A stretch of 46,048 nucleotides of DNA from an uncultured Candidatus Saccharibacteria bacterium (lineage in GTDB: Bacteria; Patescibacteriota; Saccharimonadia; Saccharimonadales; Saccharimonadaceae), in NCBI GenBank assembly GCA_946538495.1, contig CAMNGP010000004.1, positions 1-46,048 on the forward strand, written 5' to 3'. Within the stretch, counting starts at the first letter, position 1; each line of letters starts with the position of its first letter. Below are positions 38,807-46,048 of this stretch, one piece after another. The position numbers were made by a program, and so were the translations under genes. The notes beneath the pieces are model-generated. The model did no database searches, had not been told where the DNA came from, and was given only the letters and a program-made list of their open reading frames with translations.

Positions 38807-40357
38807 TCAAATGCCAGTTAATGGCACGATGTCCGCGCCCAAATGTCGAAGCCTTGCTGCAAAATCCTGATATCCGCGATTAATCGGATAAATATTGCGC
38901 AGAATCGATTTACCAGGTGCCGCCAACATACCTATTAACACAACCACTGCGGGGCGCAAGGCTTGTGGTGCCACTAGCTCTGCTGGCCGCCAATTAGTTG
39001 GTCCCTCAATATAGACACGATGTGCATCCAAAAGCTCAACCTTCGCGTTTAAATTAGTTAACTCCGTAATATATACCGCACGGTTTTCAAAAACCCAGTC
39101 ATGTATTAACGTGCGCCCCTCCGCCGTTGCCGCGATTACCGAGAAGAAAGGTAAATTGTCAATATTTAGCCCCGGAAACGGCATCGGATGAATCTTGTCT
39201 ACCGGTGCTACTAATTTGGATTTCTTTATCTTTAAGTCTATTAGTCTAGTCCTGCCGTTAGCTGAAAAATACTCTTCTGATTTTTCAAATTTAGCATTCA
39301 TATTCTTTAATACTTCCAACTCTAATTCCAAAAACTCAATCGGTGCTCTAAGAAGCGTAATTTCAGAATGCGTAGCTAGTGCCACCGCGATAAAGCTCAT
39401 TGCTTCGATTGGGTCCTCCGACACACTATATTCTACATCACAGTTTATCTGCGAACGCCCATAAATAGTTAATCTTGTAGTGCCAATCCCTGTAATTTTT
39501 ACACCAAGTTTTTCCAAAAAGAAGCACACGTCTTGCACCATATAATTCGGCGAGGCACCCACAATCGTAGTTTTACCTGGGAACATCGCTGCCGCCATCA
39601 AAACGTTCTCTGTTACCGTATCGCCGCGCTCTGTTAAAATAATATATCTCTCAGATTTATCCTGCAAAGCTTTTTGATCTACTTCCACCTCATAAAAACC
39701 ACTATTACAAGTTGCATCAACCTTCAATCCATAGCTTTCCAAAGCTTTTAGATGCGGCTCTACCGTACGAGTGCCAAGCGAGCATCCTCCAGCGTATGGG
39801 ATCCTAAATTTGTTGTAACGATGTAGCAAAGGCCCCAAAAACATAATAATCGAGCGTGTCCTTCTTGCGGCCTCCACATCCATTTCGTCTAATTTCAATT
39901 CACGCGGTGATATAATTTCTAAATCACGATGGCGGTTTTGCCAATGACATTTTACGCCAATCGACTCTAAAACCTCAATTATTCTAAACACTTCTTCAAT
40001 CCTTGCCACCCGATGCAAGACGGTTTTTCCAGTATTAAGTAGTGCTGCACAAAGCAAGCCCACAGCAGCATTTTTCGACGTGTTCACAGTAATCTCACCA
40101 GATAGTTCCTTACCGCCAACTATCCGAAAGCTTTGCGATGCCGAGTCGTTTATAGAGAGAATCTGCTTTCCTAGTGCCTCAGACAGCTTTTTTACCATCT
40201 CTAAAGAAATATTTTGGCTTCCCTTCTCAATCCTATGAATGGCCGATTGCGAAGTTCCCACCGCCTTGGCTAAATCCTCTTGAGTCCAGCTTTTCTCAAG
40301 CCGCATATGCTCAATAGTTTCGCCAATAAGTTGTTGATAAGTACCTACCTTTTTCAT
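38807..40357 (-). CDS. murA: HTH-fused UDP-GlcNAc enolpyruvyl transferase (MurA)
   Basis: 516 aa, about 90 more than normal MurA. Residues about 8-65 are an XRE/Cro-type helix-turn-helix (TQEDLAKAVGTSQSAIHRIE and flanks). From about 75 on it is MurA: KN at 95-96, RRTRSIIMFLGPLLHR, active-site Cys192 in AGGCSLGTRTVEPHLKALE, DKIHPMPFPGLNIDNLPFFS, and a final GYQDFAARLRHLGADI. MurA commits UDP-GlcNAc to peptidoglycan synthesis. The same chain could therefore bind DNA and regulate genes, or the HTH could serve protein contact (inference). Cys at the fosfomycin-binding position is kept. Confidence 0.92.
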   Translation of the reverse strand: MKKVGTYQQLIGETIEHMRLEKSWTQEDLAKAVGTSQSAIHRIEKGSQNISLEMVKKLSEALGKQILSINDSASQSFRIVGGKELSGEITVNTSKNAAVGLLCAALLNTGKTVLHRVARIEEVFRIIEVLESIGVKCHWQNRHRDLEIISPRELKLDEMDVEAARRTRSIIMFLGPLLHRYNKFRIPYAGGCSLGTRTVEPHLKALESYGLKVDATCNSGFYEVEVDQKALQDKSERYIILTERGDTVTENVLMAAAMFPGKTTIVGASPNYMVQDVCFFLEKLGVKITGIGTTRLTIYGRSQINCDVEYSVSEDPIEAMSFIAVALATHSEITLLRAPIEFLELELEVLKNMNAKFEKSEEYFSANGRTRLIDLKIKKSKLVAPVDKIHPMPFPGLNIDNLPFFSVIAATAEGRTLIHDWVFENRAVYITELTNLNAKVELLDAHRVYIEGPTNWRPAELVAPQALRPAVVVLIGMLAAPGKSILRNIYPINRGYQDFAARLRHLGADIVPLTGI

Positions 40358-40363
40358 ATTTAA

Positions 40364-40372
40364 ATTATATCA
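40364..40372 (-). promoter_or_regulatory. Leaderless promoter of murA (TGaTATAAT, 6 nt)
   Basis: The box ends 6 nt before the ATG at 40357. Divergent from the pgk promoter 25 bp away. Confidence 0.75.
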
Positions 40373-40393
40373 CGACATGAATATTTGTAAATA

Positions 40394-40402
40394 TGTTATA
40401 AT
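40394..40402 (+). promoter_or_regulatory. Leaderless promoter of pgk (TGtTATAAT, 6 nt)
   Basis: The box ends 6 nt before the ATG at 40409. Confidence 0.78.
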
Positions 40403-40408
40403 CATCTC

Positions 40409-41467
40409 ATGAAAACACTTCAAGACCTTGATCTCCATAATAAAACTATTCTCGTAAGAGTAGATTACAATGTGCCGATTAGCAGCGGAAAAATCACCAA
40501 TGACCTCAGAATTCGTGCCAGCCTACCAACCATTAACTATCTCTTAGAAAAAGGAGCCAAACAGATTTATCTGATTTCTCATCTTGGTCGTCCAGAAGGA
40601 AAACCTGTCAAAGAATTCTCTTTAGCTCCAGCTGTAAAAACCTTAAAAAAACTCTTGCCCAACCAGACAGTTGATTTCTTGGAGCTTCCTAGCAACAATA
40701 ATGCATCAAAGCACTCAGACGCCAGAATAGTATTACTTGAAAATCTACGTTTTGACCCTGGCGAAGAAGATAACTCAACAGAATTCGCCAAAAAAATCGT
40801 CAATATGACTAACGCAGAATTATTTGTTCAAGATGGCTTTGCGGTGTTACATCGAACTCATGCGTCTACCGAAGCAATTGCAAAGATACTGCCGTCCTGT
40901 ATTGGACTACTAGTTGAAAATGAACTAAAAAATCTCACCAAAGTCATCAAAAATCCCAACCACCCAGCGCTGCTTGTCATCGGCGGAGCCAAAATCACCG
41001 ACAAATCCCCACTCATCGCCAAGTTGTCTTCCAAATTTGACCACATAGTCGTAGGCGGCAAAATTGCAGCTGACGGTTACGAATCTAATGATTCAAAAAT
41101 TTATGTCGCCGAAGATTTCGACGAAACTTCAGAAGGCAAAAAGCTAGACATCGGCCCCGTCTCAACCGCCAAAATCGCCGGACTCATCACCGATGCCAAA
41201 ACAATCCTCTGGAACGGTTTGCTAGGTTATGCCGAAGACCCCACTTATGCCACATCATCCACTATCGTCGCCGAATTAATCGGCGAAAAAACCGACGCCA
41301 CCACAATTGTCTGCGGTGGAGACACTACGGGTTTTGTAGAAAACCTTATGGAAAAACATCAAAACCTTAAATATTCCCTCATTTCCACTGGTGGAGGAGC
41401 TAGCCTAGAGTTTATCCTCGGCAACAAATTACCTGGACTTGAAGCGATTAAACATACCTCACTTTAA
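40409..41467 (+). CDS. pgk: Phosphoglycerate kinase
   Basis: 352 aa, about 40 shorter than most bacterial PGKs. Glycolytic ATP-forming step from 1,3-bisphosphoglycerate. Visible: VRVDYNVPISSGKITNDLRI, ISHLGRPEGK, LLENLRFDPGEEDN, QDGFAVLHRTHAST, VIGGAKITDKSPLI, ILWNGLLGYAEDP, CGGDTTGFVE and STGGGASLEFILG. The substrate-binding residues are present, so the shortness reflects trimmed loops rather than lost core. It overlaps the convergent pyk by 20 bp at the 3' ends. Confidence 0.95.
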   Translation: MKTLQDLDLHNKTILVRVDYNVPISSGKITNDLRIRASLPTINYLLEKGAKQIYLISHLGRPEGKPVKEFSLAPAVKTLKKLLPNQTVDFLELPSNNNASKHSDARIVLLENLRFDPGEEDNSTEFAKKIVNMTNAELFVQDGFAVLHRTHASTEAIAKILPSCIGLLVENELKNLTKVIKNPNHPALLVIGGAKITDKSPLIAKLSSKFDHIVVGGKIAADGYESNDSKIYVAEDFDETSEGKKLDIGPVSTAKIAGLITDAKTILWNGLLGYAEDPTYATSSTIVAELIGEKTDATTIVCGGDTTGFVENLMEKHQNLKYSLISTGGGASLEFILGNKLPGLEAIKHTSL

Positions 41468-42881
41468 TCGTATCCGTTCCTGCTTTATCGCGATCACCAG
41501 ACACAATTACTACCAATAATTCTTCTCTGCCATATTTGCTTTGCAGTTTTCTTGCATCTTTCAATTGCTTTGCTAATTCATATCCATAGTTTTCCGAATA
41601 TTCACGGCAAAAAGCCGAATTGCCATAAATCAAAGCCAATTGATTAGCCACTCTTTGATCGGATGCCGCAGTCACTATTGGCATATTTGGCCTTTCTGCC
41701 GCCATCGCGGTAGCCGTTGCACCAGAAGCAGTCTGACAAACAATCAAATCTGCCTCAATTCTCTCCGCCAATCTAGCCACAGCGCTCGAAATTGCATCAT
41801 ACACTTCAGATTTTCCGCCCTCTGGACTTCTCGAAATAGTTGCAATTTGAGAATGATTTTGTGTATAAATAATTACTTTTCGCATTTCTTCTACGGTTTC
41901 TACCGGATATTTACCTACAGCGGTTTCGTCCGAAAGCATCACCGCATCCGCACCCTGCACAACAGCCGTCGAAACGTCAGACACCTCCGCCCTAGTTGGC
42001 TCAGGATTGTCTACCATTGAACTTAACATTTGCGTAGCCACAATACAAAGCTTGGCATGAGCACGGCAAAGCGTAATAAGCTTCCTTTGTACAATCGGCA
42101 CCACTTCGGCGCCCGCCTCCACTGCCATATCGCCTCGAGCTACCATTATTCCATCAGCCACTTCTACAATTTTTTCTAGATTCTCTTCACTTTCAACCGC
42201 TTTTTTTGTTTCAATCTTTGCGATTACTTTTGCCGTAGAACCATAAGAAGCAAGAATCTGTTTTAGTTTTTCAATGTCGTCTGCAGATTGCACAAATGAC
42301 AACGATACGTAATCATAATCGCATTTTACCCCATATTCTATGTCGGCCAAATCTTTAGGCGTCAAAATGTCTCCGCCAAAATCCGTATCGGGCAAATTCA
42401 ACCCTTTTTTAGACATCACAAAGCCATCATTCAAAACCTTCACCTTAACCGCCGTGTCAGAAACTATCTCAATTACCTCAGTCTTAATCTTCCCATCAAA
42501 CATAAACAAAGGCTCGCCTACTTTAGCTTTTTCGGCTAGATTAAACTGCACTGGCAAAGTCATTCCGCCGTCATGTTCAAACTCCTTTGCTTCTAGTACT
42601 ACCTCATCGCCAGCCTTTAAATCCAAGTGGTTATCCTTAATCATACCTAAACGAATCTTTGGGCCCTGCAAATCTTGAAGAATTGCTACACTCTTACCTT
42701 TTTTAATCGCTGCTTCGCGAATCCATTTTATCTGTTGATCTCTTTCTTCATTTGAACCATGAGAACAATTCAAACGGCAGCCATTCGCCCCCGCCATTAT
42801 CACTTTTTCAATCATTTCTTTGGAATTAGTCGATGGCCCAATTGTCGCCAATATCTTTGTTCGCTTAAAAAATCTTTTCAT
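41448..42881 (-). CDS. pyk: Pyruvate kinase
   Basis: 477 aa. Final ATP-forming step of glycolysis. Visible: TKILATIGPSTNSKEMIEK, GANGCRLNCSHGSNEERD, LQDLQGPKIRLG, KIETKKAVE, MVARGDMAVEAGAEVVP (active-site loop), TQMLSSMVDNPEPTRAEVSD, QGADAVMLSDETAVGKYPVE, and a C-terminal domain (ASGATATAMAAERPNMPIVT). There is no extra PEP-utilising domain. The ATG is 7 nt from a TAAGAT -10 box that sits in a large palindrome shared with the divergent gene. Confidence 0.97.
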   Translation of the reverse strand: MKRFFKRTKILATIGPSTNSKEMIEKVIMAGANGCRLNCSHGSNEERDQQIKWIREAAIKKGKSVAILQDLQGPKIRLGMIKDNHLDLKAGDEVVLEAKEFEHDGGMTLPVQFNLAEKAKVGEPLFMFDGKIKTEVIEIVSDTAVKVKVLNDGFVMSKKGLNLPDTDFGGDILTPKDLADIEYGVKCDYDYVSLSFVQSADDIEKLKQILASYGSTAKVIAKIETKKAVESEENLEKIVEVADGIMVARGDMAVEAGAEVVPIVQRKLITLCRAHAKLCIVATQMLSSMVDNPEPTRAEVSDVSTAVVQGADAVMLSDETAVGKYPVETVEEMRKVIIYTQNHSQIATISRSPEGGKSEVYDAISSAVARLAERIEADLIVCQTASGATATAMAAERPNMPIVTAASDQRVANQLALIYGNSAFCREYSENYGYELAKQLKDARKLQSKYGREELLVVIVSGDRDKAGTDTIKVRYV

Positions 42882-42887
42882 AGTAAT

Positions 42888-42923
42888 TATCTTAACACAA
42901 ATTATTCTATTTGTGTTAAGATA
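42888..42923. promoter_or_regulatory. Palindromic divergent promoter/operator between pyk and the 42929 gene
   Basis: Perfect 15-bp arms (42888-42902 and 42909-42923, arm TATCTTAACACAAAT) flank a 6-bp centre. Each arm contains a TGtTAAGAT -10: minus-strand 42897-42889 for pyk (7 nt to its ATG) and plus-strand 42914-42922 for the 42929 gene (6 nt to its ATG). The symmetry could bind a dimeric regulator. Confidence 0.7.
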
Positions 42924-42928
42924 TGATT

Positions 42929-43354
42929 ATGGTAAACAAAAAACACAAACTTTCGCCCATTCAAAAAATCATAATCGTAATTATAGTCTCAGTCATGGCA
43001 ATCACTATTGGCTTTGCAATTGCTTCATTTTTCCTGCAGCCAGAAAATCTTACTAAGGCAAAAATCTCAAATCTAGCCACAGATTATTATGAAAACTATC
43101 TCTACGAAAACCTCATAAATTCCGAAAAATTCTCTGGCAATATTGATGCCACCATGAGCGAGTATAAAGATAGAGGGCTTTCGACCATCACGCTACGACA
43201 ACTACTCCTTCACGACCAGTCCAAGAATGCCTCACTCGCTAATGAAATCAAAAACTATTGCGACGAAGAAAAAACCACTATCAAGTTTTATCCCGATGCC
43301 CCATATTCTCGTGGCAGTTACCACGTAGATTATCACTACGTTTGCAATTTCTAA
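42929..43354 (+). CDS. Small membrane-anchored protein
   Basis: 141 aa from the ATG at 42929 (MVNKKHKLSPIQK). An ATG at 42923 directly abuts the -10 box and is less likely. One N-terminal hydrophobic helix (about 14-35, IIIVIIVSVMAITIGFAIASFF) behind a basic start, then an outside domain of about 100 residues with three Cys (NYCDEEK and YVCNF among them). Possibly a lipid-independent anchor with a small extracellular domain. Family not recognised. Confidence 0.78.
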   Translation: MVNKKHKLSPIQKIIIVIIVSVMAITIGFAIASFFLQPENLTKAKISNLATDYYENYLYENLINSEKFSGNIDATMSEYKDRGLSTITLRQLLLHDQSKNASLANEIKNYCDEEKTTIKFYPDAPYSRGSYHVDYHYVCNF

Positions 43355-43361
43355 GATTTTT

Positions 43362-43370
43362 TGCTATAAT
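43362..43370 (+). promoter_or_regulatory. tRNA-Glu promoter (TGcTATAAT)
   Basis: The extended -10 ends 8 nt before the mature tRNA 5' end. Confidence 0.75.
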
Positions 43371-43378
43371 AATTCCAC

Positions 43379-43453
43379 GGTCTCGTAGTATAACGGTTAG
43401 TACATCGGGTTTTCATCCCGACAACGCGGGTTCGACTCCCGCCGAGATCACCA
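43379..43453 (+). tRNA. tRNA-Glu (TTC)
   Basis: Acceptor GGTCTCG/CGAGATC, anticodon stem TCGGG/CCCGA with loop TTTTCAT giving TTC, T-arm GCGGG-TTCGACT-CCCGC, CCA encoded. Its last 19 bases recur at 43620-43638. Confidence 0.97.
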
Positions 43454-43491
43454 ATCATAAAAAGAAGCCCTTTAGGGCTTATTTTTATGAT
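43454..43491 (+). terminator. Terminator of tRNA-Glu
   Basis: The long hairpin ATCATAAAAAGAAGCCC-ttt-AGGGCTTATTTTTATGAT has one mismatch. Its design copies the terminator after tRNA-Val. Confidence 0.85.
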
Positions 43492-43638
43492 TTACGAACT
43501 AGGTGGGAGGCGAACCCACAGAGTTCGCTCGTGGTAGGAGCCGAATAAATATCTAGAATTTATTCTAGATATTTTGAGGCGACGCCCCACGAATTGATTT
43601 GCGCTTTAGCGCAAATCAAACTCCCGCCGAGATCACCA
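43492..43638 (+). repeat. tRNA-Glu 3'-end duplication behind three hairpins
   Basis: Bases 43620-43638 repeat the last 19 bases of tRNA-Glu (43435-43453) exactly, 185 bp downstream. Between them are hairpins GCGAAC...GTTCGC, AAATATCTAGAAT/ATTCTAGATATTT and GATTTGCGC-ttta-GCGCAAATC, and no gene. The downstream surface-protein gene ends 3 bp past the copy. The arrangement parallels the tRNA-Val copy at 17493. Confidence 0.8.
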
Positions 43639-43641
43639 TTT

Positions 43642-46048
43642 TTATTGTTTTCTTTTACGAATAATTCGAAGTGTGGCTACAGAGACAATGAAGGTTATTA
43701 GCATAGTGCCGCCTGAGGCTGCTGCAACGATAGCCGCTTTCGTAAATGCTCCAGTGTCAGGTACAGGAATATCGCGCTCAGCTGCGTTACGACCACCCAC
43801 TTGATTAATATGACCCTTAAACCAAGCAGGTAAAAGCTCCATGTTGCGGAATTTATCAGATGGCCAGTTATCACCATTGCTCACCTCATCAGCGCTCGCG
43901 ATACGCACAGCAAGATATTCGTGATTAGCACTTAACATCTCATCTGAATTCTCTATGGTATCGACAATTTCTTCGCCTGGAGCAAGATCGGTAAATGGAA
44001 CTTCTTTGTAGACTGTTTTATTAACCGTATTATAATATACTAGCTTACCATTTTTGTGGCCGGGACCCAGCGATTTAGCAGTCACAGTGTAGGCATCGTG
44101 GTTACCACGATTATGGAAATCATATTTCAAATTAGTGATTTGGACTTGCCCTTCACCCGCATCGATTGGATACTCAGACTGCACGCCAATGTCGGCATAG
44201 TCGCCATTACGACTGGTGGCACCTAGTACATAATACTGTGGATTATTATAATCAGCTTCGGGTAGCTCTAATTCAAGCGAGTAAATGTCGCCTGGAGCTA
44301 GAGTGGGGATTTCATAATCTGCTAGCTCGACATATTGATCACTCGATTCGCCTTTTTTCTTTAGATAGAGTGAGAATTTATCAACATGGAACAGGCCTGT
44401 GTTTTTCAGAAGAACATCTACTTTTGCTACGTTAGTATCAACTCCCAAGTTCCTCAAATTGGTAACGTCGGCAGCGAGAATTGAAATGTGGTTGGTAGCG
44501 GCTCCAGACATTGCGTACATGTCGGCTTGGCCTTCCACCCAATCTGGGTCAACGTATTCGTAGTTTTGTGCTGTGTAGATAATAAACGGAACGGCGGTAC
44601 TACCAGAAATCGCATTGTTACCGACAAAGAGACCAGCATAGTAAGTTACGTTGGAATTCTCATCGACGTTTGTAACTAATACAGGATCGTAATTACATTC
44701 GCCATTAGCTTTGACGTAACCAACGAGATTCTGGCGAGAGTCAACATTGGAAAGATAAGAAACCATGAATGTTTCATTCAAATCACCGATAATCTTGAAC
44801 GGAGCATATGGGAGGGTATGATTGTCGTCGCCAAATTCGAGAGTTTTCTCGTCGGCTTTTGTAGAGCTATAAAGTTTGCCATCTTCTATGAATGTTAGTA
44901 CTGGTTCACCATTTTTGTTAGTAAACTGAGCGCCCCAAGCGTTCGTAAAGTTAGCTACTATATTGCCTTCGGTGTCAATTACGTAAGTAATGATTACGTC
45001 TGCAAAATCGTTCCAGACAGTATATGCTGCGCTTGGTTTGCCGTCATAGACTCCTACATCGAAAGAAGCAATCGTCCCCCAGATATTACTTTTGATGACA
45101 TTACCGTCCCATCCATCGCCGTTTTTGCGGAAGAGCATGATTTTGCGTTCGCCATCAACGAGGCCTTCTGGATCAGCGTCGTCGTTGGTGTAAGCAAAGA
45201 TATATGGTTCACGATCATCTTCGTTTCTACCAGTAGTTACGCCAACGCCACCGTAAATATAATATGAATCTGACGAGACATATTCTTGGCCTTTAAAGCT
45301 GTTGGTGTCAGGGTCGAATTTCGCAATCATGATTTCACCGCTCTTTGCGACATCGGTTAAGGTGGCACCGTTGCTGCCGTCATTTGTGAGACGTCGCCAT
45401 ACGAGATAAGATTGGTCTGGGTAAAAACCTTTTGTAAACTTGGCGTCAAAGTCTTGACCGGGGTCTTCAGTGACCGGGCGCGGCTCGCTCATCTGCTTTG
45501 CGGAGCCGTCGTAAATCGAATAGTTTAGTTCCCCGTTGTTGTTTGCAAAAACCGTGACTGCGTTTAGCTCGTTGGTGGGATGCTTAATAATCTGAGTGCC
45601 GCTATACGGATAGACATTTTCGGCAATCTGATGAGCATAATCATAATTATTGGTAGTTTGAGCGTCAGATGTATTCGAGAGAGTGGGCGTAGTCGGTCCG
45701 CCGCCAAAACCCGTAGGCTCCAAGGACGAAGATTTAGCTTTCTTGGTGGGTTTGTCGAGATTGTCGAGATTCCAAGTGGTCTCGCCCTCTGGCATTTTGA
45801 TTGTGCCGGCTGGTTTGCTACCATAGTCGCTCGCGATCAACTCTTTCTGCTTTTCTTTGATGGTTTCTTGTAAATCTAAGTCTGTGGTATAGGTGATTGC
45901 GTCGTCTGTTTCGGTCATATTATTAAGGAAATCGTGGGAACCTTTCACGAAAGTGAATGTTGCCACCGTTCGTCCAAGTACCTTTGCTCTTAAGCCTATT
46001 TCACCTGAAACGTTAAGACTATAAAAATCAAATAATGGTAAAACGTGG
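43642..46048 (-). CDS. Large surface protein with VPDTG tail, 5' end outside window
   Basis: The frame is open from the TAA at 43642-43644 to the right edge with no stop. A GTG at 45966 could be read as a start, but the frame continues upstream (…SGEIGLRAKVLGRT), so the gene starts beyond the window. At least 800 residues are visible. The N-terminal visible part has repeated short beta-strand blocks like a propeller (GELNYSIYDGSAKQ, SYLVWRRLTND, KPSAAYTVWNDF); the later part has CARDB-like Ig-fold sequences (VAKVDVLLKNTGLFHVDKFS, LAPGDIYSLELELP, FHNRGNHDAYTVTAKSLGPG). The C-terminus is VPDTG, a membrane helix and a basic end (RIIRKRKQ), matching the VPNTG protein. Probable cell-wall-anchored adhesin (inference). 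Confidence 0.88.
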   Translation of the reverse strand, partial: HVLPLFDFYSLNVSGEIGLRAKVLGRTVATFTFVKGSHDFLNNMTETDDAITYTTDLDLQETIKEKQKELIASDYGSKPAGTIKMPEGETTWNLDNLDKPTKKAKSSSLEPTGFGGGPTTPTLSNTSDAQTTNNYDYAHQIAENVYPYSGTQIIKHPTNELNAVTVFANNNGELNYSIYDGSAKQMSEPRPVTEDPGQDFDAKFTKGFYPDQSYLVWRRLTNDGSNGATLTDVAKSGEIMIAKFDPDTNSFKGQEYVSSDSYYIYGGVGVTTGRNEDDREPYIFAYTNDDADPEGLVDGERKIMLFRKNGDGWDGNVIKSNIWGTIASFDVGVYDGKPSAAYTVWNDFADVIITYVIDTEGNIVANFTNAWGAQFTNKNGEPVLTFIEDGKLYSSTKADEKTLEFGDDNHTLPYAPFKIIGDLNETFMVSYLSNVDSRQNLVGYVKANGECNYDPVLVTNVDENSNVTYYAGLFVGNNAISGSTAVPFIIYTAQNYEYVDPDWVEGQADMYAMSGAATNHISILAADVTNLRNLGVDTNVAKVDVLLKNTGLFHVDKFSLYLKKKGESSDQYVELADYEIPTLAPGDIYSLELELPEADYNNPQYYVLGATSRNGDYADIGVQSEYPIDAGEGQVQITNLKYDFHNRGNHDAYTVTAKSLGPGHKNGKLVYYNTVNKTVYKEVPFTDLAPGEEIVDTIENSDEMLSANHEYLAVRIASADEVSNGDNWPSDKFRNMELLPAWFKGHINQVGGRNAAERDIPVPDTGAFTKAAIVAAASGGTMLITFIVSVATLRIIRKRKQ

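Noticed and set aside
45964-45966. GTG at 45966 as the start of the VPDTG surface protein
   Set aside because: The frame stays open to the right edge, no signal peptide follows the GTG, and no promoter or SD precedes it.

Overview
The window looks like chromosomal DNA of a Candidatus Saccharibacteria (TM7) or closely related CPR/Patescibacteria organism. It is AT-rich and densely packed, with many overlapping genes. It holds core genes (secA, ksgA, murA, murD, pgk, pyk, five aminoacyl-tRNA synthetases, ppa, recO, xseAB, rpmA) mixed with large secreted adhesin-like proteins that carry Fib_succ and InlB/Flg_new-like repeats. TGA is used as a stop (for example in the 24772 kinase and the 27629 membrane protein), so this is not a UGA-glycine lineage. 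The taxonomic call is inference from gene content.

Layout. 1-2686: the 3' part of a long repeat protein, open to the left edge. 2736-3365: a GC-richer secreted 3D-domain-like protein. 3508-6005: murD plus a PP-loop protein that fits the muropeptide glutamate epimerase MurL. 6049-13647 (minus): M16 peptidase, secA, hpf, serS, ksgA and an Rpf-like lytic transglycosylase. 13684-13814: a probable small RNA. 13999-15286: a CPTC membrane protein and a DsbA-like protein. 15283-17032: rarA and a membrane protein. 17128-17510: tRNA-Phe, tRNA-Lys, tRNA-Val and a duplicated tRNA-Val 3' end. 17556-23720: a membrane protein, hisS, an Erm-like methyltransferase, an ABC exporter, glyS and ppa. 23758-28687 (minus): recO with a two-gene signalling module, a membrane protein, xseB, xseA and a UPF0104 protein. 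28714-33508 (minus): rpmA, a Trm11-like methyltransferase carrying two in-frame palindromic inserts, a VPNTG surface protein, tyrS and rnhA. 33624-40357 (minus): a 1018-aa surface protein, a UvrD/PcrA helicase and an HTH-MurA fusion. 40409-43354: pgk, pyk and a small membrane protein. 43379-43638: tRNA-Glu with a duplicated 3' end. 43642 to the right edge (minus): a large VPDTG surface protein, open at its 5' end.

The strongest system-level signal is transcriptional. Fifteen genes that begin transcription units carry a -10 box, usually extended TGnTATAAT, whose last base lies exactly 6 nt before the start codon. Four more have 7-9 nt. If the start site is the usual 7 nt beyond the -10 box, these mRNAs begin at the start codon and are leaderless. 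Genes inside operons, the secreted proteins, secA and ppa instead have leaders and/or Shine-Dalgarno sequences. This rule corrects several start codons.

Other items that stand out: two related palindromic inserts in one methyltransferase gene, tRNA 3'-end duplications behind two tRNAs, the murD-murL pair, the HTH-MurA fusion, and an unidentified RNA upstream of the rpf-ksgA operon.
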